A stretch of 64,000 bases of DNA from Thermoactinomyces intermedius (lineage in GTDB: Bacteria > Bacillota > Bacilli > Thermoactinomycetales > Thermoactinomycetaceae). The notes under the pieces were generated by a model, which worked only from the letters and a program-made list of their open reading frames with translations, ran no database searches and was not told the origin of the DNA. The stretch lies in NCBI RefSeq assembly GCF_016055025.1, contig NZ_JAECVW010000001.1, one strand, 5' to 3'. Both the position numbers and the translations under genes were made by a program. Shown piece by piece: positions 41,147 through 50,791 of the stretch (position 1 is the first letter of the stretch; each line of letters opens with the position of its first letter).

Positions 41147-42146
41147 ATTGTGGTTTGTGTTGGTGGCCGTGCTCTTTGTCGGGTTCTTCTTTTTGGAGGG
41201 ATTTGACTTTGGGATCGGGATGTCGACGAAGTTTCTGGCCCGGACGGATGGAGAACGCCGGGTTTTGATCAACGCCATCGGCCCGTTCTGGGATGCGAAT
41301 GAGGTGTGGCTCCTGACTGCCGGCGGTGCGATGTTTGCCGCATTTCCGCACTGGTATGCCACGCTCTTCAGCGGTTATTATTTGCCGCTGGTGATTGTGC
41401 TTCTGGCTTTGATCGGACGGGGCGTTTCCTTTGAGTTCCGCGGAAAAGTAAGCAGCGAAAAGTGGAAAAAGACTTGGGATGAAGTGATTTTTTGGGGGAG
41501 TTTGTTGCCGCCGTTTTTGTTCGGGGTTTTGTTTGCCGGTTTGATCCAGGGGTTGCCCGTGGACCGTCAAATGGAATTGAATGCCGGGCTGTTTGACATG
41601 GTAAACTTGTACACCGTGACCGGCGGCGTGACGGTTACTGTTTTATGCCTCGTGCACGGGCTCCTGTTTGCCACGCTGAAGACGACGGGGGATTTACGGG
41701 AACGGGCAAGGAAATTGGCCAAACGCCTGTTGGTTCCGCTGGCCGTGCTGCTGGTGGCGTTTGGGGCCATGACTTTCCTGAAAACCGATTTGTTTAACGT
41801 GCGCGGGAACATTTTGACCGTGACGTTCCTGTTGGGAACGGTGGCTTTCCTGGTGTCCGGAGCGATGATTTCAAAGAAAAAAGACGGCTGGGCTTTCGGC
41901 ATGATGGGCACGGTGATCACCCTCGCGATTGCCTCGGTCTTTACGGGCATGTTCCCCCGTGTGATGATCAGTTCCATCGACCAAGCTTATAACCTGACGG
42001 TTTATAACGCGGCTTCGGGGCCGTATTCGCTGAAAGTGATGACGATCGTGGCTTTGACGCTGTTGCCTTTTGTGTTGGGGTACCAAATTTGGAACTACTA
42101 CATTTTCCGCAAAAGATTGTCTGAAAAGGAGCACTTGGAATATTGA
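41130..42146 (+). CDS. cydB: cytochrome bd oxidase subunit II
   Basis: A 338-residue membrane protein with about nine helices, partner of CydA. FVGFFFLEGFDFGIGM near the N-terminus and FWDANEVWLLTAGGAMFAAFP are classic CydB sequences. ATG 41130, preceded by GGGGGG, is used. It ends one base into the ATG of cydD. Confidence 0.95.
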   Translation: MLYLNELWFVLVAVLFVGFFFLEGFDFGIGMSTKFLARTDGERRVLINAIGPFWDANEVWLLTAGGAMFAAFPHWYATLFSGYYLPLVIVLLALIGRGVSFEFRGKVSSEKWKKTWDEVIFWGSLLPPFLFGVLFAGLIQGLPVDRQMELNAGLFDMVNLYTVTGGVTVTVLCLVHGLLFATLKTTGDLRERARKLAKRLLVPLAVLLVAFGAMTFLKTDLFNVRGNILTVTFLLGTVAFLVSGAMISKKKDGWAFGMMGTVITLAIASVFTGMFPRVMISSIDQAYNLTVYNAASGPYSLKVMTIVALTLLPFVLGYQIWNYYIFRKRLSEKEHLEY

Positions 42147-43870
42147 TGAACCGCAGTTGGTTGAAGCTTCAAGGGGTGAAGGGCTTCCTCTTGAAGCTTT
42201 TCATCATGACCGTCATTCAAAGTGTCGCGATCATCCTGGCGGCGAAGTGGCTTTCCGGTGTGATTTCGTCGTTGTTTGCCGGGGAGCCGCCGGTTGAACA
42301 CGCCGGTGCCATGGGACTGTTTTTGTTGTTTTTCCTTCTGCGCCACGGGATGCAGTTTCTGACGGATCAAGAAGCCTCCCGCTTTGCGGAGCGGACGGGT
42401 GCCGGGGTGCGAAAACAACTCCTGAAAAAGCTGGTGCAAAACGGACCGCGCTTTGCCAAACGGGAAGGGACGGGGAACCTGGTGACGCTGGTGTTGGAAG
42501 GCGTCACGCAATTTCGCACGTATTTGGAACTGTTTTTCCCCCGTATGATTTCCGTTGCCGTGACTCCGGCCCTCCTGCTGGTTTATGTGTACACGCTGGA
42601 TGTGACCTCCGGTCTGATTTTGACCGTGACCCTGCCCGTCTTAATCGTGTTTTTGATTCTGGTCGGTTTGGCGGCGCAAAAGCATACAGAAAAACAGCTG
42701 GCCTCGTTTCGGGTTTTATCCAATCATTTTGTCGATTCGCTGCGCGGGCTGGAAACATTGAAATTCCTCGGGCGGAGCCGGGCGCACGGCCACACGATGG
42801 AAAGGGTGAGCAACCAGTACCGGGAAGCCACCATGCGCACCCTGCGCGTTGCTTTCTTGTCCTCGTTTGCGCTGGAGTTTTTCACCATGCTTTCCGTGGC
42901 CTCGGTGGCAGTGCATCTGGGGCTGCAACTGATCAAAGGACACATGCCGTTGGCAACGGCACTTGCCATTCTGATTTTGGCGCCGGAGTATTTCTTGCCG
43001 GTCCGGATGGTGGGAGCGGATTACCACGCCACATTGGACGGGAAAGAAGCGGGAGAAGCGATTTTCCGGATCATCGGGCAAAAAGGAGAACCCGTCACCG
43101 CCATGCTCCCTGCTTCGTTTGCCTGGGACGGGGAAAGCACCTTGTCGCTTACTTCGCTTGTGGTTCGCCATGAAGAAAAAGGAACGGCTTCTTTAAAAAA
43201 GGTGTCGTTTGCGATCCGGGGGCTGAAAAAGGTGGGGATCGTCGGGGAGAGCGGAGCCGGCAAATCGACATTGATTGATGTGCTGGCCGGCTTTAAGCGG
43301 CCGGAGTCCGGTTCGGTTTGCATCAACGGAATAAAGCTCTCGTCTTTGATGGAAGAAAGATGGCGCGGGCAAACGACGTACATCCCGCAACATCCGTATT
43401 TGTTCAGTGCCTCTTTGGAAGACAACATCCGGTTTTACAAGCCGGACGCCACCCGGGAAGAAGTGGAAAAAGCAGCGGCGTCCGCCGGCCTCACCAAACT
43501 GATTCAAACATTGCCCGGCGGATTGGATCAAATCGTCGGAAACGGCGGCAGATCGTTAAGCGGCGGCCAGGAACAGCGGGTGGCGCTGGCCCGGGCTTTT
43601 TTATGCGACCGCCCCGTGGTGCTGTTGGATGAACCGACGGCGCATTTAGACGTGGAGACCGAGTATGAACTGAAAGAAACGATGCTTCGTTTGTTTGAAA
43701 ACAAACTCGTCTTCCTGGCCACGCACCGGTTGCACTGGATGCCGCACATGGATGTGGTGTTGGTGCTGGACAAGGGGAAAGTGGTTGAAACCGGAACCCA
43801 TGAGGAGCTGCTGGCGCAAAAAGGCTTGTATTATCAGCTGTTTCAAGCGCAAAAGGAAGGATTGGCATGA
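42146..43870 (+). CDS. cydD: thiol reductant ABC exporter, first subunit
   Basis: A 574-residue half-transporter: six membrane helices, then an ATPase with Walker A GESGAGKSTLID, signature LSGGQEQRVALARAF and Walker B VVLLDEPTAHLD. With its partner it exports glutathione or cysteine (in E. coli) and is needed to assemble cytochrome bd. In B. subtilis the first of the pair is called CydC, so the naming is a convention. ATG 42146 overlaps the cydB stop by one base. Confidence 0.92.
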   Translation: MNRSWLKLQGVKGFLLKLFIMTVIQSVAIILAAKWLSGVISSLFAGEPPVEHAGAMGLFLLFFLLRHGMQFLTDQEASRFAERTGAGVRKQLLKKLVQNGPRFAKREGTGNLVTLVLEGVTQFRTYLELFFPRMISVAVTPALLLVYVYTLDVTSGLILTVTLPVLIVFLILVGLAAQKHTEKQLASFRVLSNHFVDSLRGLETLKFLGRSRAHGHTMERVSNQYREATMRTLRVAFLSSFALEFFTMLSVASVAVHLGLQLIKGHMPLATALAILILAPEYFLPVRMVGADYHATLDGKEAGEAIFRIIGQKGEPVTAMLPASFAWDGESTLSLTSLVVRHEEKGTASLKKVSFAIRGLKKVGIVGESGAGKSTLIDVLAGFKRPESGSVCINGIKLSSLMEERWRGQTTYIPQHPYLFSASLEDNIRFYKPDATREEVEKAAASAGLTKLIQTLPGGLDQIVGNGGRSLSGGQEQRVALARAFLCDRPVVLLDEPTAHLDVETEYELKETMLRLFENKLVFLATHRLHWMPHMDVVLVLDKGKVVETGTHEELLAQKGLYYQLFQAQKEGLA

Positions 43871-45636
43871 AAAAGGAACAATGGATTTTCGTTTATCTCC
43901 GGTCTCACCGCCTGCGGTTTTTGCTGGTCATTGGATTGGGGATTTTGACGGCCGGTTGTGCGGCGGCCCTGATGTTTACTTCTGGTTTTTTGATTTCCAA
44001 ATCGGCGCTTCGTCCGGAAAACATTCTCATGGTTTATGTGCCGATCGTCTTGGTCCGGACGTTTGGGATCGGGCGGGCGGTGCTCCATTATGCGGAGCGG
44101 TTGATCAGCCATGAGATGGTGTTGCGCATATTGGCCAAGATGCGTGTCCGTTTGTACCGGATCTTGGAACCGCAGGCACTCTTCCTTCGCTCCCGTTACC
44201 GGACGGGGGATATGTTGGGCACGCTTGCCGACGACATCGAACAATTGCAGGATGTGTATGTGAGGACGATTTTCCCGACGGTGACCGCGGTGGTGATTTA
44301 CGGGTTGGCCGTTGCGGCCTTGGGAACGTTCGACCTTTCGTTTGCCCTTTGGATGGCTTTGTATCTGTTTTTCCTGGTGGTTCTTTTGCCGCTTGTCTCG
44401 CTTTGGATGACACAGGTGAGGCAGCGACGCATGCGAAAAAGCCGGAACCGTTTGTACCGGAAGTGGACGGATGCGGTCATGGGGCTTTCGGACTGGGTGA
44501 TCAGCGGGCGTACGGCGGAATTGATCGCATCGCATGAGGCGGATGAAGCCCGGTTGGCCGGTGAGGAGAGAAGGTTAAAGCGCTGGAAGCGGTGGAGAAC
44601 GCTGGCCGGACAATGCATGCTCGGAATTCTGGTGATTTTCATGGTTTCTTGGGCCGGCGGACAAACACAAAACGGCCAACTGGCCGCCCCCATGATTGCC
44701 GCGTTTACATTGATTGTCTTTCCGTTGATGGATGTGTTTCTTCCGGTGTCCGAAGCCGTGGAAAAAATTCCGCAATACCGCCATTCGCTGAAGCGGATTC
44801 ACCGTTTTGAAAGATCCGGAGTCGTTCCATCAACCGAACCGGGTGTTGCGGAAGAACAGTTGCAAAAGGCGAAACAAAAAGCGGATATCCGGTTGAAAAA
44901 GGTGAGCCATCGGTATGAAGGCGCTGATGAATGGAGCGTGGACAACATTTCCCTGGATATTCCCCACGGGAAAAAAGTGGCGTTAATCGGACGGAGCGGA
45001 GCCGGGAAGTCGACCCTCATCAAACTGATCCAAGGCGTGTTGGCCCCCGACCGTGGACAAGTGACCATCAATGGGGTGGAGGCCGTCCGGTTCGGCGGGG
45101 AGATTTCAAAAGTGATTTCCGTTTTAAACCAGCGGCCGCATTTGTTTGACACCACCGTGGCCAATAATATCCGGCTGGGCAAACCGGATGCGACGGACGA
45201 AGAAGTCCGCCAGGTGGCCCGGCAAGTCCGGCTGGATGCACTGATCGAATCCCTGCCTTTGGGGTATGACACCCCGATGCTGGAAACGGGAGAGCGGTTT
45301 TCAGGCGGGGAACGGCAACGGATTGCATTGGCCCGGATTTTGTTGCAAAACACGCCCGTGATGATTTTGGATGAGCCGACGGTGGGACTGGATCCCCGGA
45401 CGGAACGGGATTTGCTGGCGACGATTTTTCAGGTTGCCGCCGGAAAAACCCTGATCTGGATCACGCACCATTTGACGGGAGTGGAAAAAATGGATGAAGT
45501 GGTCTTTATTGAAAACGGAAGGATTGAAATGATCGGTCCGCATGAAGAATTGCTTGCCTGTTTGCCGCGTTACCGCCGTTTATATCACTTGGACCGCCCG
45601 GTGATGCCGGAAGAAGCCGGCAGATCCGGCCGGTGA
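43867..45636 (+). CDS. cydC: thiol reductant ABC exporter, second subunit
   Basis: A 589-residue half-transporter overlapping the first subunit by ATGA. It has six membrane helices, Walker A GRSGAGKSTLIKL, signature FSGGERQRIALARIL, Walker B VMILDEPTVGLD and an H-loop ITHHL. It would form a heterodimer with the preceding subunit. It is the last gene of the cyd operon. The downstream hairpin has no T-run on this strand, so termination is not obvious. Confidence 0.92.
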   Translation: MKKEQWIFVYLRSHRLRFLLVIGLGILTAGCAAALMFTSGFLISKSALRPENILMVYVPIVLVRTFGIGRAVLHYAERLISHEMVLRILAKMRVRLYRILEPQALFLRSRYRTGDMLGTLADDIEQLQDVYVRTIFPTVTAVVIYGLAVAALGTFDLSFALWMALYLFFLVVLLPLVSLWMTQVRQRRMRKSRNRLYRKWTDAVMGLSDWVISGRTAELIASHEADEARLAGEERRLKRWKRWRTLAGQCMLGILVIFMVSWAGGQTQNGQLAAPMIAAFTLIVFPLMDVFLPVSEAVEKIPQYRHSLKRIHRFERSGVVPSTEPGVAEEQLQKAKQKADIRLKKVSHRYEGADEWSVDNISLDIPHGKKVALIGRSGAGKSTLIKLIQGVLAPDRGQVTINGVEAVRFGGEISKVISVLNQRPHLFDTTVANNIRLGKPDATDEEVRQVARQVRLDALIESLPLGYDTPMLETGERFSGGERQRIALARILLQNTPVMILDEPTVGLDPRTERDLLATIFQVAAGKTLIWITHHLTGVEKMDEVVFIENGRIEMIGPHEELLACLPRYRRLYHLDRPVMPEEAGRSGR

Positions 45637-45684
45637 AAAAAGCCTCCTTTGTGTTCCGGGTGCAAGCCCGGGGCCAAGGAGGCT
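45636..45684 (-). terminator. terminator of the four-helix membrane protein gene
   Basis: GCCTCCTTTG / CAAGGAGGC stem with inner CCGGG/CCCGG pairing; TTTTTT follows on the minus strand. Confidence 0.8.
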
Positions 45685-45690
45685 GTTATG

Positions 45691-46098
45691 TTACCAACCA
45701 TATGGGAATTTCATCAACACGATGATCAGATACATGCAAAGAGAGGTCAGGATGGCATGCATGCGCACTTTTTTCAGCCAACCGGTTTGGTCCTCTTCAA
45801 AGGACGGGGGAACTTTCCGGCAATAATATCCGAACATCCCGCCAAATGCGCCCACACCGGTAAACACAACGGCCACAAGGATGATCCACAATACCGGATA
45901 ATTCCCTTGAAGATACATGATGAGTCCCGTGATGAATTGAGCCACCAAAATCCATTGGACGGTGAAGTTCATCCAGTAATAAACTTGCAGAACCCCCCGG
46001 CTTTGCAACCACGTCTTGCGCAAAAAGAAGGGCAGCAATAAATAGAAGCCCATGCCGACGGCTCCCAGGAGATGAAGAAACAACATGATCCGGTTCAA
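45691..46098 (-). CDS. four-helix membrane protein, DUF2269-like
   Basis: A 135-residue protein with four predicted helices (for example IMLFLHLLGAVGMGFYLLL and VLWIILVAVVFTGVGAFGG). TTG 46098 is chosen because AAAGGAG precedes it; the longer frame to 46134 would include that site. The size and helix pattern resemble DUF2269 and related predicted cytochrome-associated proteins, but no heme-ligand pattern is certain. It stands alone, convergent to the cyd operon. Confidence 0.6.
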   Translation of the reverse strand: MNRIMLFLHLLGAVGMGFYLLLPFFLRKTWLQSRGVLQVYYWMNFTVQWILVAQFITGLIMYLQGNYPVLWIILVAVVFTGVGAFGGMFGYYCRKVPPSFEEDQTGWLKKVRMHAILTSLCMYLIIVLMKFPYGW

Positions 46099-46333
46099 GA
46101 ATGCTTCTCCTTTCTTTGCAGTGATGGTGAACATTTTATTTTATCATGAAAAAGCTGATGGTTTTGTGAGATTCATCACATGATGAAAAAATGATTTGGA
46201 TCCGGCGGCTCAACAGACCGGCTGGGGCATGGTCCTGTGTGGATCCAAATGGAATTCTGTTTTTCGATATCATCTTATAATATACTAATAATAAAACTTT
46301 CATGGAAACAGATTGAAAGGATTGGACAAGCAG

Positions 46334-47050
46334 ATGATCAATCATCAGAGGCATGTAGCATGGCGGGGAATCAAACGGGATTTTGCGGAGGGAGTCTTCA
46401 AGTCCGTTCCCATCGTCATCGGTTATCTCCCGGTGGCGGTTGCTTTCGGTCTGATTTCCACCCAATCGGATCTGTCTCTTTATCACACGGTGCTGATGAG
46501 TGTCATGGTTTATGCCGGAGCCAGCCAATTTATGGCCGTGTCGATGTTGGCAGGCGGTGTGGGGGCAATGGAGATCATTTTGGCAACTTTTATTTTAAAT
46601 TTCAGGCATTTTATCATGAGTTTGTCACTGATGAACGGATTGAATTCCGTTTCGAATCAATGGAAATGGGTTTTGTCTTCTTGGATCACGGATGAAACAT
46701 TCAGTTTGGCCTCTTTTCATAAAGAAAAAGCCGGTCCCGGGTTTTTGGCGGGCTTGATGCTTACCGCCTATGGATCGTGGATTTTTGGCACCCTGTTGGG
46801 CGCGCTCCTCGGGGATTTTATTCCTCCGGTCATCGGGGAAAGCATGTCCATTGCTTTATATGCCATGTTCATCGGGTTGTTGGTGCCATCCGTGCGGAAG
46901 AACTGGAGAACCGGATTGATCAGTGTTCTTTCCATGATTCTTTGTTACCTGTTCAGCCGGTTTTTCAGCAGCGGTTGGTCCATCGTGTTGGCAACCGTAT
47001 TGGGAAGCTTGGCCGGTTTGGTGCTGAAACGGGGGGAGAAAGTTGAATGA
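46334..47050 (+). CDS. azlC: branched-chain amino acid exporter large subunit, AzlC family
   Basis: A 238-residue membrane protein with about seven helices and the family motifs GYLPVAVAFGLIS, MVYAGASQFMAV and ATFILNFRHFIMS. AzlC with AzlD exports branched-chain amino acids in Bacillus. ATG 46334 follows GAAAGGA at about 12 bases; nearby TTG codons are less likely. It overlaps azlD by eight bases. Confidence 0.9.
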   Translation: MINHQRHVAWRGIKRDFAEGVFKSVPIVIGYLPVAVAFGLISTQSDLSLYHTVLMSVMVYAGASQFMAVSMLAGGVGAMEIILATFILNFRHFIMSLSLMNGLNSVSNQWKWVLSSWITDETFSLASFHKEKAGPGFLAGLMLTAYGSWIFGTLLGALLGDFIPPVIGESMSIALYAMFIGLLVPSVRKNWRTGLISVLSMILCYLFSRFFSSGWSIVLATVLGSLAGLVLKRGEKVE

Positions 47051-47342
47051 ATTTTTGATCATCCTTGGCATGGCTGTGGTGACTTTGATTCCGAGATGGT
47101 TGCCGGTTTTCATCATCGGGCGCTTTTCTTTTCCCAAACGGGTGAATGACTGGTTGGGCTTTATTCCTTATGCCGCGCTGGGAGCTTTGATTTTTCCCGG
47201 GATCTTAAGTGTGGATGCCGGAAATCCTTCCACCGGCCTGATCGGCGGACTGGTCGCTGCCCTGTTGGCGGCTTTTCGCGCTCCGGTTCTGTTGGTGATT
47301 GCCGGTTCGATATTAACGGTCATGATTTTAAAAGGCGGATAA
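47043..47342 (+). CDS. azlD: branched-chain amino acid exporter small subunit, AzlD family
   Basis: A 99-residue membrane protein with about four helices and the AzlD pattern TLIPRWLPVFIIGR, then FIPYAALGALIFPGIL. Start TTG 47043 lies inside the end of azlC, with GGGGGGAG upstream. It completes the exporter with AzlC. A terminator follows the stop. Confidence 0.88.
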   Translation: MNEFLIILGMAVVTLIPRWLPVFIIGRFSFPKRVNDWLGFIPYAALGALIFPGILSVDAGNPSTGLIGGLVAALLAAFRAPVLLVIAGSILTVMILKGG

Positions 47343-47374
47343 AAAAGGAGGGAACTTGGGTTCCCTCTTTTTTT
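47343..47374. terminator. bidirectional terminator
   Basis: GGAGGGAAC / GTTCCCTC stem flanked by A- and T-runs, between the convergent azlD and POT transporter genes. Confidence 0.88.
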
Positions 47375-47378
47375 CCGG

Positions 47379-48764
47379 TCAGTCCATCATCCGCACCAGA
47401 ATGCGGTTGATGGAAATCAACAAGAGGCCGAAGAAGATGGCCAGTCCTCCGATGACGGCAAAAATCTCCAAAAAGCCGAGCGATGTGGTCAGTGCGGCGA
47501 TTTGGCCGCCCAAGATATTGGCCACCCCGGTGCTGGCCAGCCAGACTCCCATGAGAAGGGAAGCCAGTTTGACCGGCGCAATGCGGCTGACCAGGGAAAG
47601 CCCGATCGGAGACAAGAAAAGTTCTCCCAAGGTATGGAACAAATAAGTGAACACAATAAACAACAGGTTGGCTTTGACCGTGATGTGTTCCGCATCACTG
47701 CCGGTTTGAAGCACAGCGGCCATCAGAATCAAAAATCCTGTGCCCAAAAGAACCATTCCCAGCCCCATTTTGATGGGAACGGGCAAATCTCCCCGTTTGG
47801 AGTTGGCCAGTTTGGTCCACATCATGGAAACCAAGGGGGCCAGCAGAATGATAAACAACGGGTTGACCGATTGGAACCAGGAGATGGGAATTTCCCATCC
47901 GAAGAGGGTCCGGTCGATAAAGTCCCGGGTGTAAAGCGTCATGGAGCTTCCCGCTTGTTCAAAACCGGCCCAGAAAAAGACGACAAAACAAGTGATGAGG
48001 ACGATGGCCAGCGTCCGTTGTTTTTCCTTTTGGGTCAATGGTTCGTTGGCTTTGGGATTGGCGGCCGTTTTCTTGCCGGCCGGTTTCATCCCGATGTTTC
48101 CCAAATAGCGTTTTCCCAAAAGGTTAAAGGCCAATTGTCCCGCAATCATTCCGATGGCAGCGGCGAGAAAGGCGTATTTAAAGCCGTATTGCACCACTCC
48201 GTTGACGGTGGTTTTAAAGAAATCCTCGGCCAAAAAACCGCAAATGAGCGGGGCAAACAAGGCACCCAGGTTGATGCCCATGTAAAAGATCGTAAACGCT
48301 GCATCGCGTCGTTTGTCTTGTTCGCTGTAAAGTTCGCCCAAGAGGGTGGAGATATTGGGTTTAAAGAAACCGTTCCCCAGGATGATCAGCGCCAGTCCGA
48401 TATACAGTGCCGCCTGACTCTGATTGATAAACAGGACCAGGTTGCCGAGCGCCATGGTGATACCACCGATGGTGATGGCCAGGCGTTTTCCGATGAAATG
48501 GTCGGTCAGCCAGCCACCGGCAAGCGGTGTGAAATAACAAGCGCCGGTGTAAAAGCCGTAAATCATCGATGCGGTTGCCGGATCAAATCCCAAACCGCCG
48601 CTGACCAGACTGGCGGTTAAATACAAAATCAACAAACTCCGCAATCCATAGTAACTGAATCGTTCCCACATTTCCGTGAAAAAAAGCAATTTGAGTCCGG
48701 GAGGATGTTTTTTTGCAGATGCCGGTTCCCGAACGGTTTCTTCGATTTTCACTGCTGCTTCCAT
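47379..48764 (-). CDS. dtpT: POT family proton-dependent di/tripeptide transporter
   Basis: A 461-residue carrier with 12 to 14 helices. The ExxERFxYYG motif appears as EMWERFSYYG near residue 31; these residues couple protons to peptide uptake. GNGFFKPNISTLLGELY and FTIFYMGINLGALFAP are further family motifs. AAGGAGGGATCACC precedes the ATG. It is monocistronic. Confidence 0.92.
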   Translation of the reverse strand: MEAAVKIEETVREPASAKKHPPGLKLLFFTEMWERFSYYGLRSLLILYLTASLVSGGLGFDPATASMIYGFYTGACYFTPLAGGWLTDHFIGKRLAITIGGITMALGNLVLFINQSQAALYIGLALIILGNGFFKPNISTLLGELYSEQDKRRDAAFTIFYMGINLGALFAPLICGFLAEDFFKTTVNGVVQYGFKYAFLAAAIGMIAGQLAFNLLGKRYLGNIGMKPAGKKTAANPKANEPLTQKEKQRTLAIVLITCFVVFFWAGFEQAGSSMTLYTRDFIDRTLFGWEIPISWFQSVNPLFIILLAPLVSMMWTKLANSKRGDLPVPIKMGLGMVLLGTGFLILMAAVLQTGSDAEHITVKANLLFIVFTYLFHTLGELFLSPIGLSLVSRIAPVKLASLLMGVWLASTGVANILGGQIAALTTSLGFLEIFAVIGGLAIFFGLLLISINRILVRMMD

Positions 48765-49174
48765 GTGGTGATCCCTCCTTGTATGTTGCCTGATCGCCTG
48801 TCTGGTTGATTGATTAAGTGAAATACTTTGGAAAAAAATAAGAATCCAGCAGGAAACAAAAAAGGCCTGTCGTTAAAATTTTGAAACAATTATATAAAAA
48901 AACATCGAATATTACATTTAGAAATTTTAAAGGAAATATTTCTGTTCGTCAAAGGTTAATGATTGAGAAAAAGATTTTCAGGGATGGAAAAGATTTTGAG
49001 TGAATATTAAAAACTTATGGACAAATTTTTCTGTCTGTTAATCGATGAAGGAAAATATGTTATGCTGGAAATGAAAATAAAATGGTCCCTTTTAGGGATC
49101 ATTTTTTGTTTATACAGAGAAAATGCTGTGTCTCAAGGATTGGGGAAATGTTTTGCAGCAAGAGGAGGATCGGG
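48765..49174. other. 410-base A+T-rich divergent regulatory region
   Basis: No protein gene is supported. It should hold the promoters of the divergent POT transporter and acyltransferase genes. A possible plus-strand promoter is TTAATC (49038-49043), 17 bases, TATGCT (49061-49066). A strong terminator at 49079-49108 lies between it and the acyltransferase start. Confidence 0.5.
49079..49108 (+). terminator. terminator in the leader of the acyltransferase gene
   Basis: AATGGTCCC / GGGATCATT stem (one G-T pair) then TTTTT, about 70 bases before the start codon. It may end an upstream transcript or act as an attenuator. Confidence 0.75.
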
Positions 49175-50209
49175 ATGAAAAAAAGAATTGAAGAAGCGGA
49201 TTACATGAAAGGCGTCGCCATTTTGGCCGTGATTTTGATTCATGTAACCGCTTTTAGCATGCGTTCATTTCATCAATTGACAGACGGGGGCGTGTTTTTT
49301 GTCATCAATCAGTTGGGCAGGTTCTGCGTTCCGGTTTTCTTTATGATCTCCGGCTTGTTTTTGTTCTACCGGTACTATGACAATGAACCGTTTCCGGTCA
49401 AAAGTTTCTTTAAAAAGCGTACCATGTATATCCTGATTCCCTATCTGATCTGGTCGGTCATCTATCTGATTTACGGAAAAATGGTTCATCCGGAGACCGC
49501 ACCCGGTCCGGGAATCAAAAGCATTGAAGCGATTTTTACGGGAGGCGCTTATTATCACTTGTATTTCCTGGTGGTCATGGTTCAATTTTATGTGTTGCTT
49601 CCCGTTTTGATCTGGGCATTCCGCAAGTTTGGAGGCATTACGGTGGTTGCCTTCTCACTGCTTGTGAACGTGATTGCCGGGAGCATGACTTGGTGGGAAG
49701 TGGTGGACAAGTTGCCGTGGCTGGAGTCCTATTACCAAAATGCCATGTATTACTTTCCGGTATGGTTATTTTATTTTTGTCTGGGTGGCTGGATTGGAAG
49801 ACATGCCGACCGGCTTTTCCAATATGTCAAAAAAATCCCTTTTCCGGCGACGGTCCTCTTTTATCTGGCGTCGGCCGTTGCGATGATGATCGAGGGATTC
49901 GTCCGCAAACACACCGGCTTCTTTAATTATTCCGTTTTTGCTTATTCGATTTGCACGCTGATGCTGTTGTATCAGATGTTTTGCAAGTGGAAGTTTTCCT
50001 GGCTGTATACGTTGGGGAAATATTCGTTTGGCCTGTATTTGATTCATCCGATGTTGTTAAACTTATGGAGCCAAATCAGTTCCAAGCTGTTCCCCGCCGC
50101 CTCCTGGACGGAGTTTTTCATCATGCTGTTTGTCGTGACGCTTCTTTCTTTGGGGATGGCCAAACTGATGAAGCGTCTTCCCTACCATTATCTGATTACG
50201 GGAAAATGA
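49175..50209 (+). CDS. acyltransferase 3 family membrane protein
   Basis: A 344-residue protein with about ten helices. YMKGVAILAVILIHVTAF near the start contains the His at the family's catalytic position, and VPVFFMISGLFLFYR is typical. Members move acetyl or other acyl groups onto cell-surface sugars or polymers. AGAGGAGG precedes ATG 49175. No partner genes for a particular polymer lie nearby, so the substrate is unknown. Confidence 0.85.
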   Translation: MKKRIEEADYMKGVAILAVILIHVTAFSMRSFHQLTDGGVFFVINQLGRFCVPVFFMISGLFLFYRYYDNEPFPVKSFFKKRTMYILIPYLIWSVIYLIYGKMVHPETAPGPGIKSIEAIFTGGAYYHLYFLVVMVQFYVLLPVLIWAFRKFGGITVVAFSLLVNVIAGSMTWWEVVDKLPWLESYYQNAMYYFPVWLFYFCLGGWIGRHADRLFQYVKKIPFPATVLFYLASAVAMMIEGFVRKHTGFFNYSVFAYSICTLMLLYQMFCKWKFSWLYTLGKYSFGLYLIHPMLLNLWSQISSKLFPAASWTEFFIMLFVVTLLSLGMAKLMKRLPYHYLITGK

Positions 50210-50321
50210 TAAAGGGAAAGGCGAAGGGAATCCTGAACCGATTCCCTTTGCCGGACCGAAACGGAGGGGCTTATGTTTTGAACCGGGCGGTGTCATGCGG
50301 CAACACGTCGCCTTAAACCGG

Positions 50322-50549
50322 TCATTTGCGAGGGGTGGAAGGGATGCTGGGCAATGCTTGATTCCACTGTTCAATCACTTGATTTGCCAAATCTTCCAAA
50401 ATCTTCGCTTCATCGAAATAAAGGGAAGGACAGCTGTTGTCCGGGTTTCGTTTCAACTCCACCTTTCGCAAAGTCTTATGTTTCTTTAAAGCATGCAACA
50501 AAATCTGTTTGGCGTTGTTATCCAACTTCAAAACAATATTACGTTTCAC
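50322..50549 (-). CDS. hypothetical 75-residue basic protein
   Basis: GTG 50549, eight bases after CGGAGGA, begins a 75-residue protein with a helical and basic first half (NNAKQILLHALKKHKTL) and an acidic second half (FDEAKILEDLANQVIEQW). I know no family. It is convergent to the acyltransferase gene, from which it is separated by an 11-bp hairpin without T-run at 50220-50262. Confidence 0.5.
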   Translation of the reverse strand: MKRNIVLKLDNNAKQILLHALKKHKTLRKVELKRNPDNSCPSLYFDEAKILEDLANQVIEQWNQALPSIPSTPRK

Positions 50550-50791
50550 CTTGATCTTCCTCCGATCTTCTGAATACAAACCCGCTGATCCGTCGGGGGC
50601 GTTTGGTGAACGATGATTCACAGGTATCTAGTACAAGTATATGAAATAGAAGGTGTTTGATGCAATGAATTATGGGAATTAGATAAAAATATTTACTAAT
50701 CTTAATTTTTTATCTCTTTGTTTGTATATTTCGGTTTTGAGACCGAATGGAAGCGGGGTCTTCCGGCCACGGAGATCCCGCTTATTGTGTT

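Noticed and set aside
50749..50785. Terminator after the ResA-like gene
   Set aside because: A good imperfect stem is present but the T-run on the minus strand is poor, so I did not list it as a feature.
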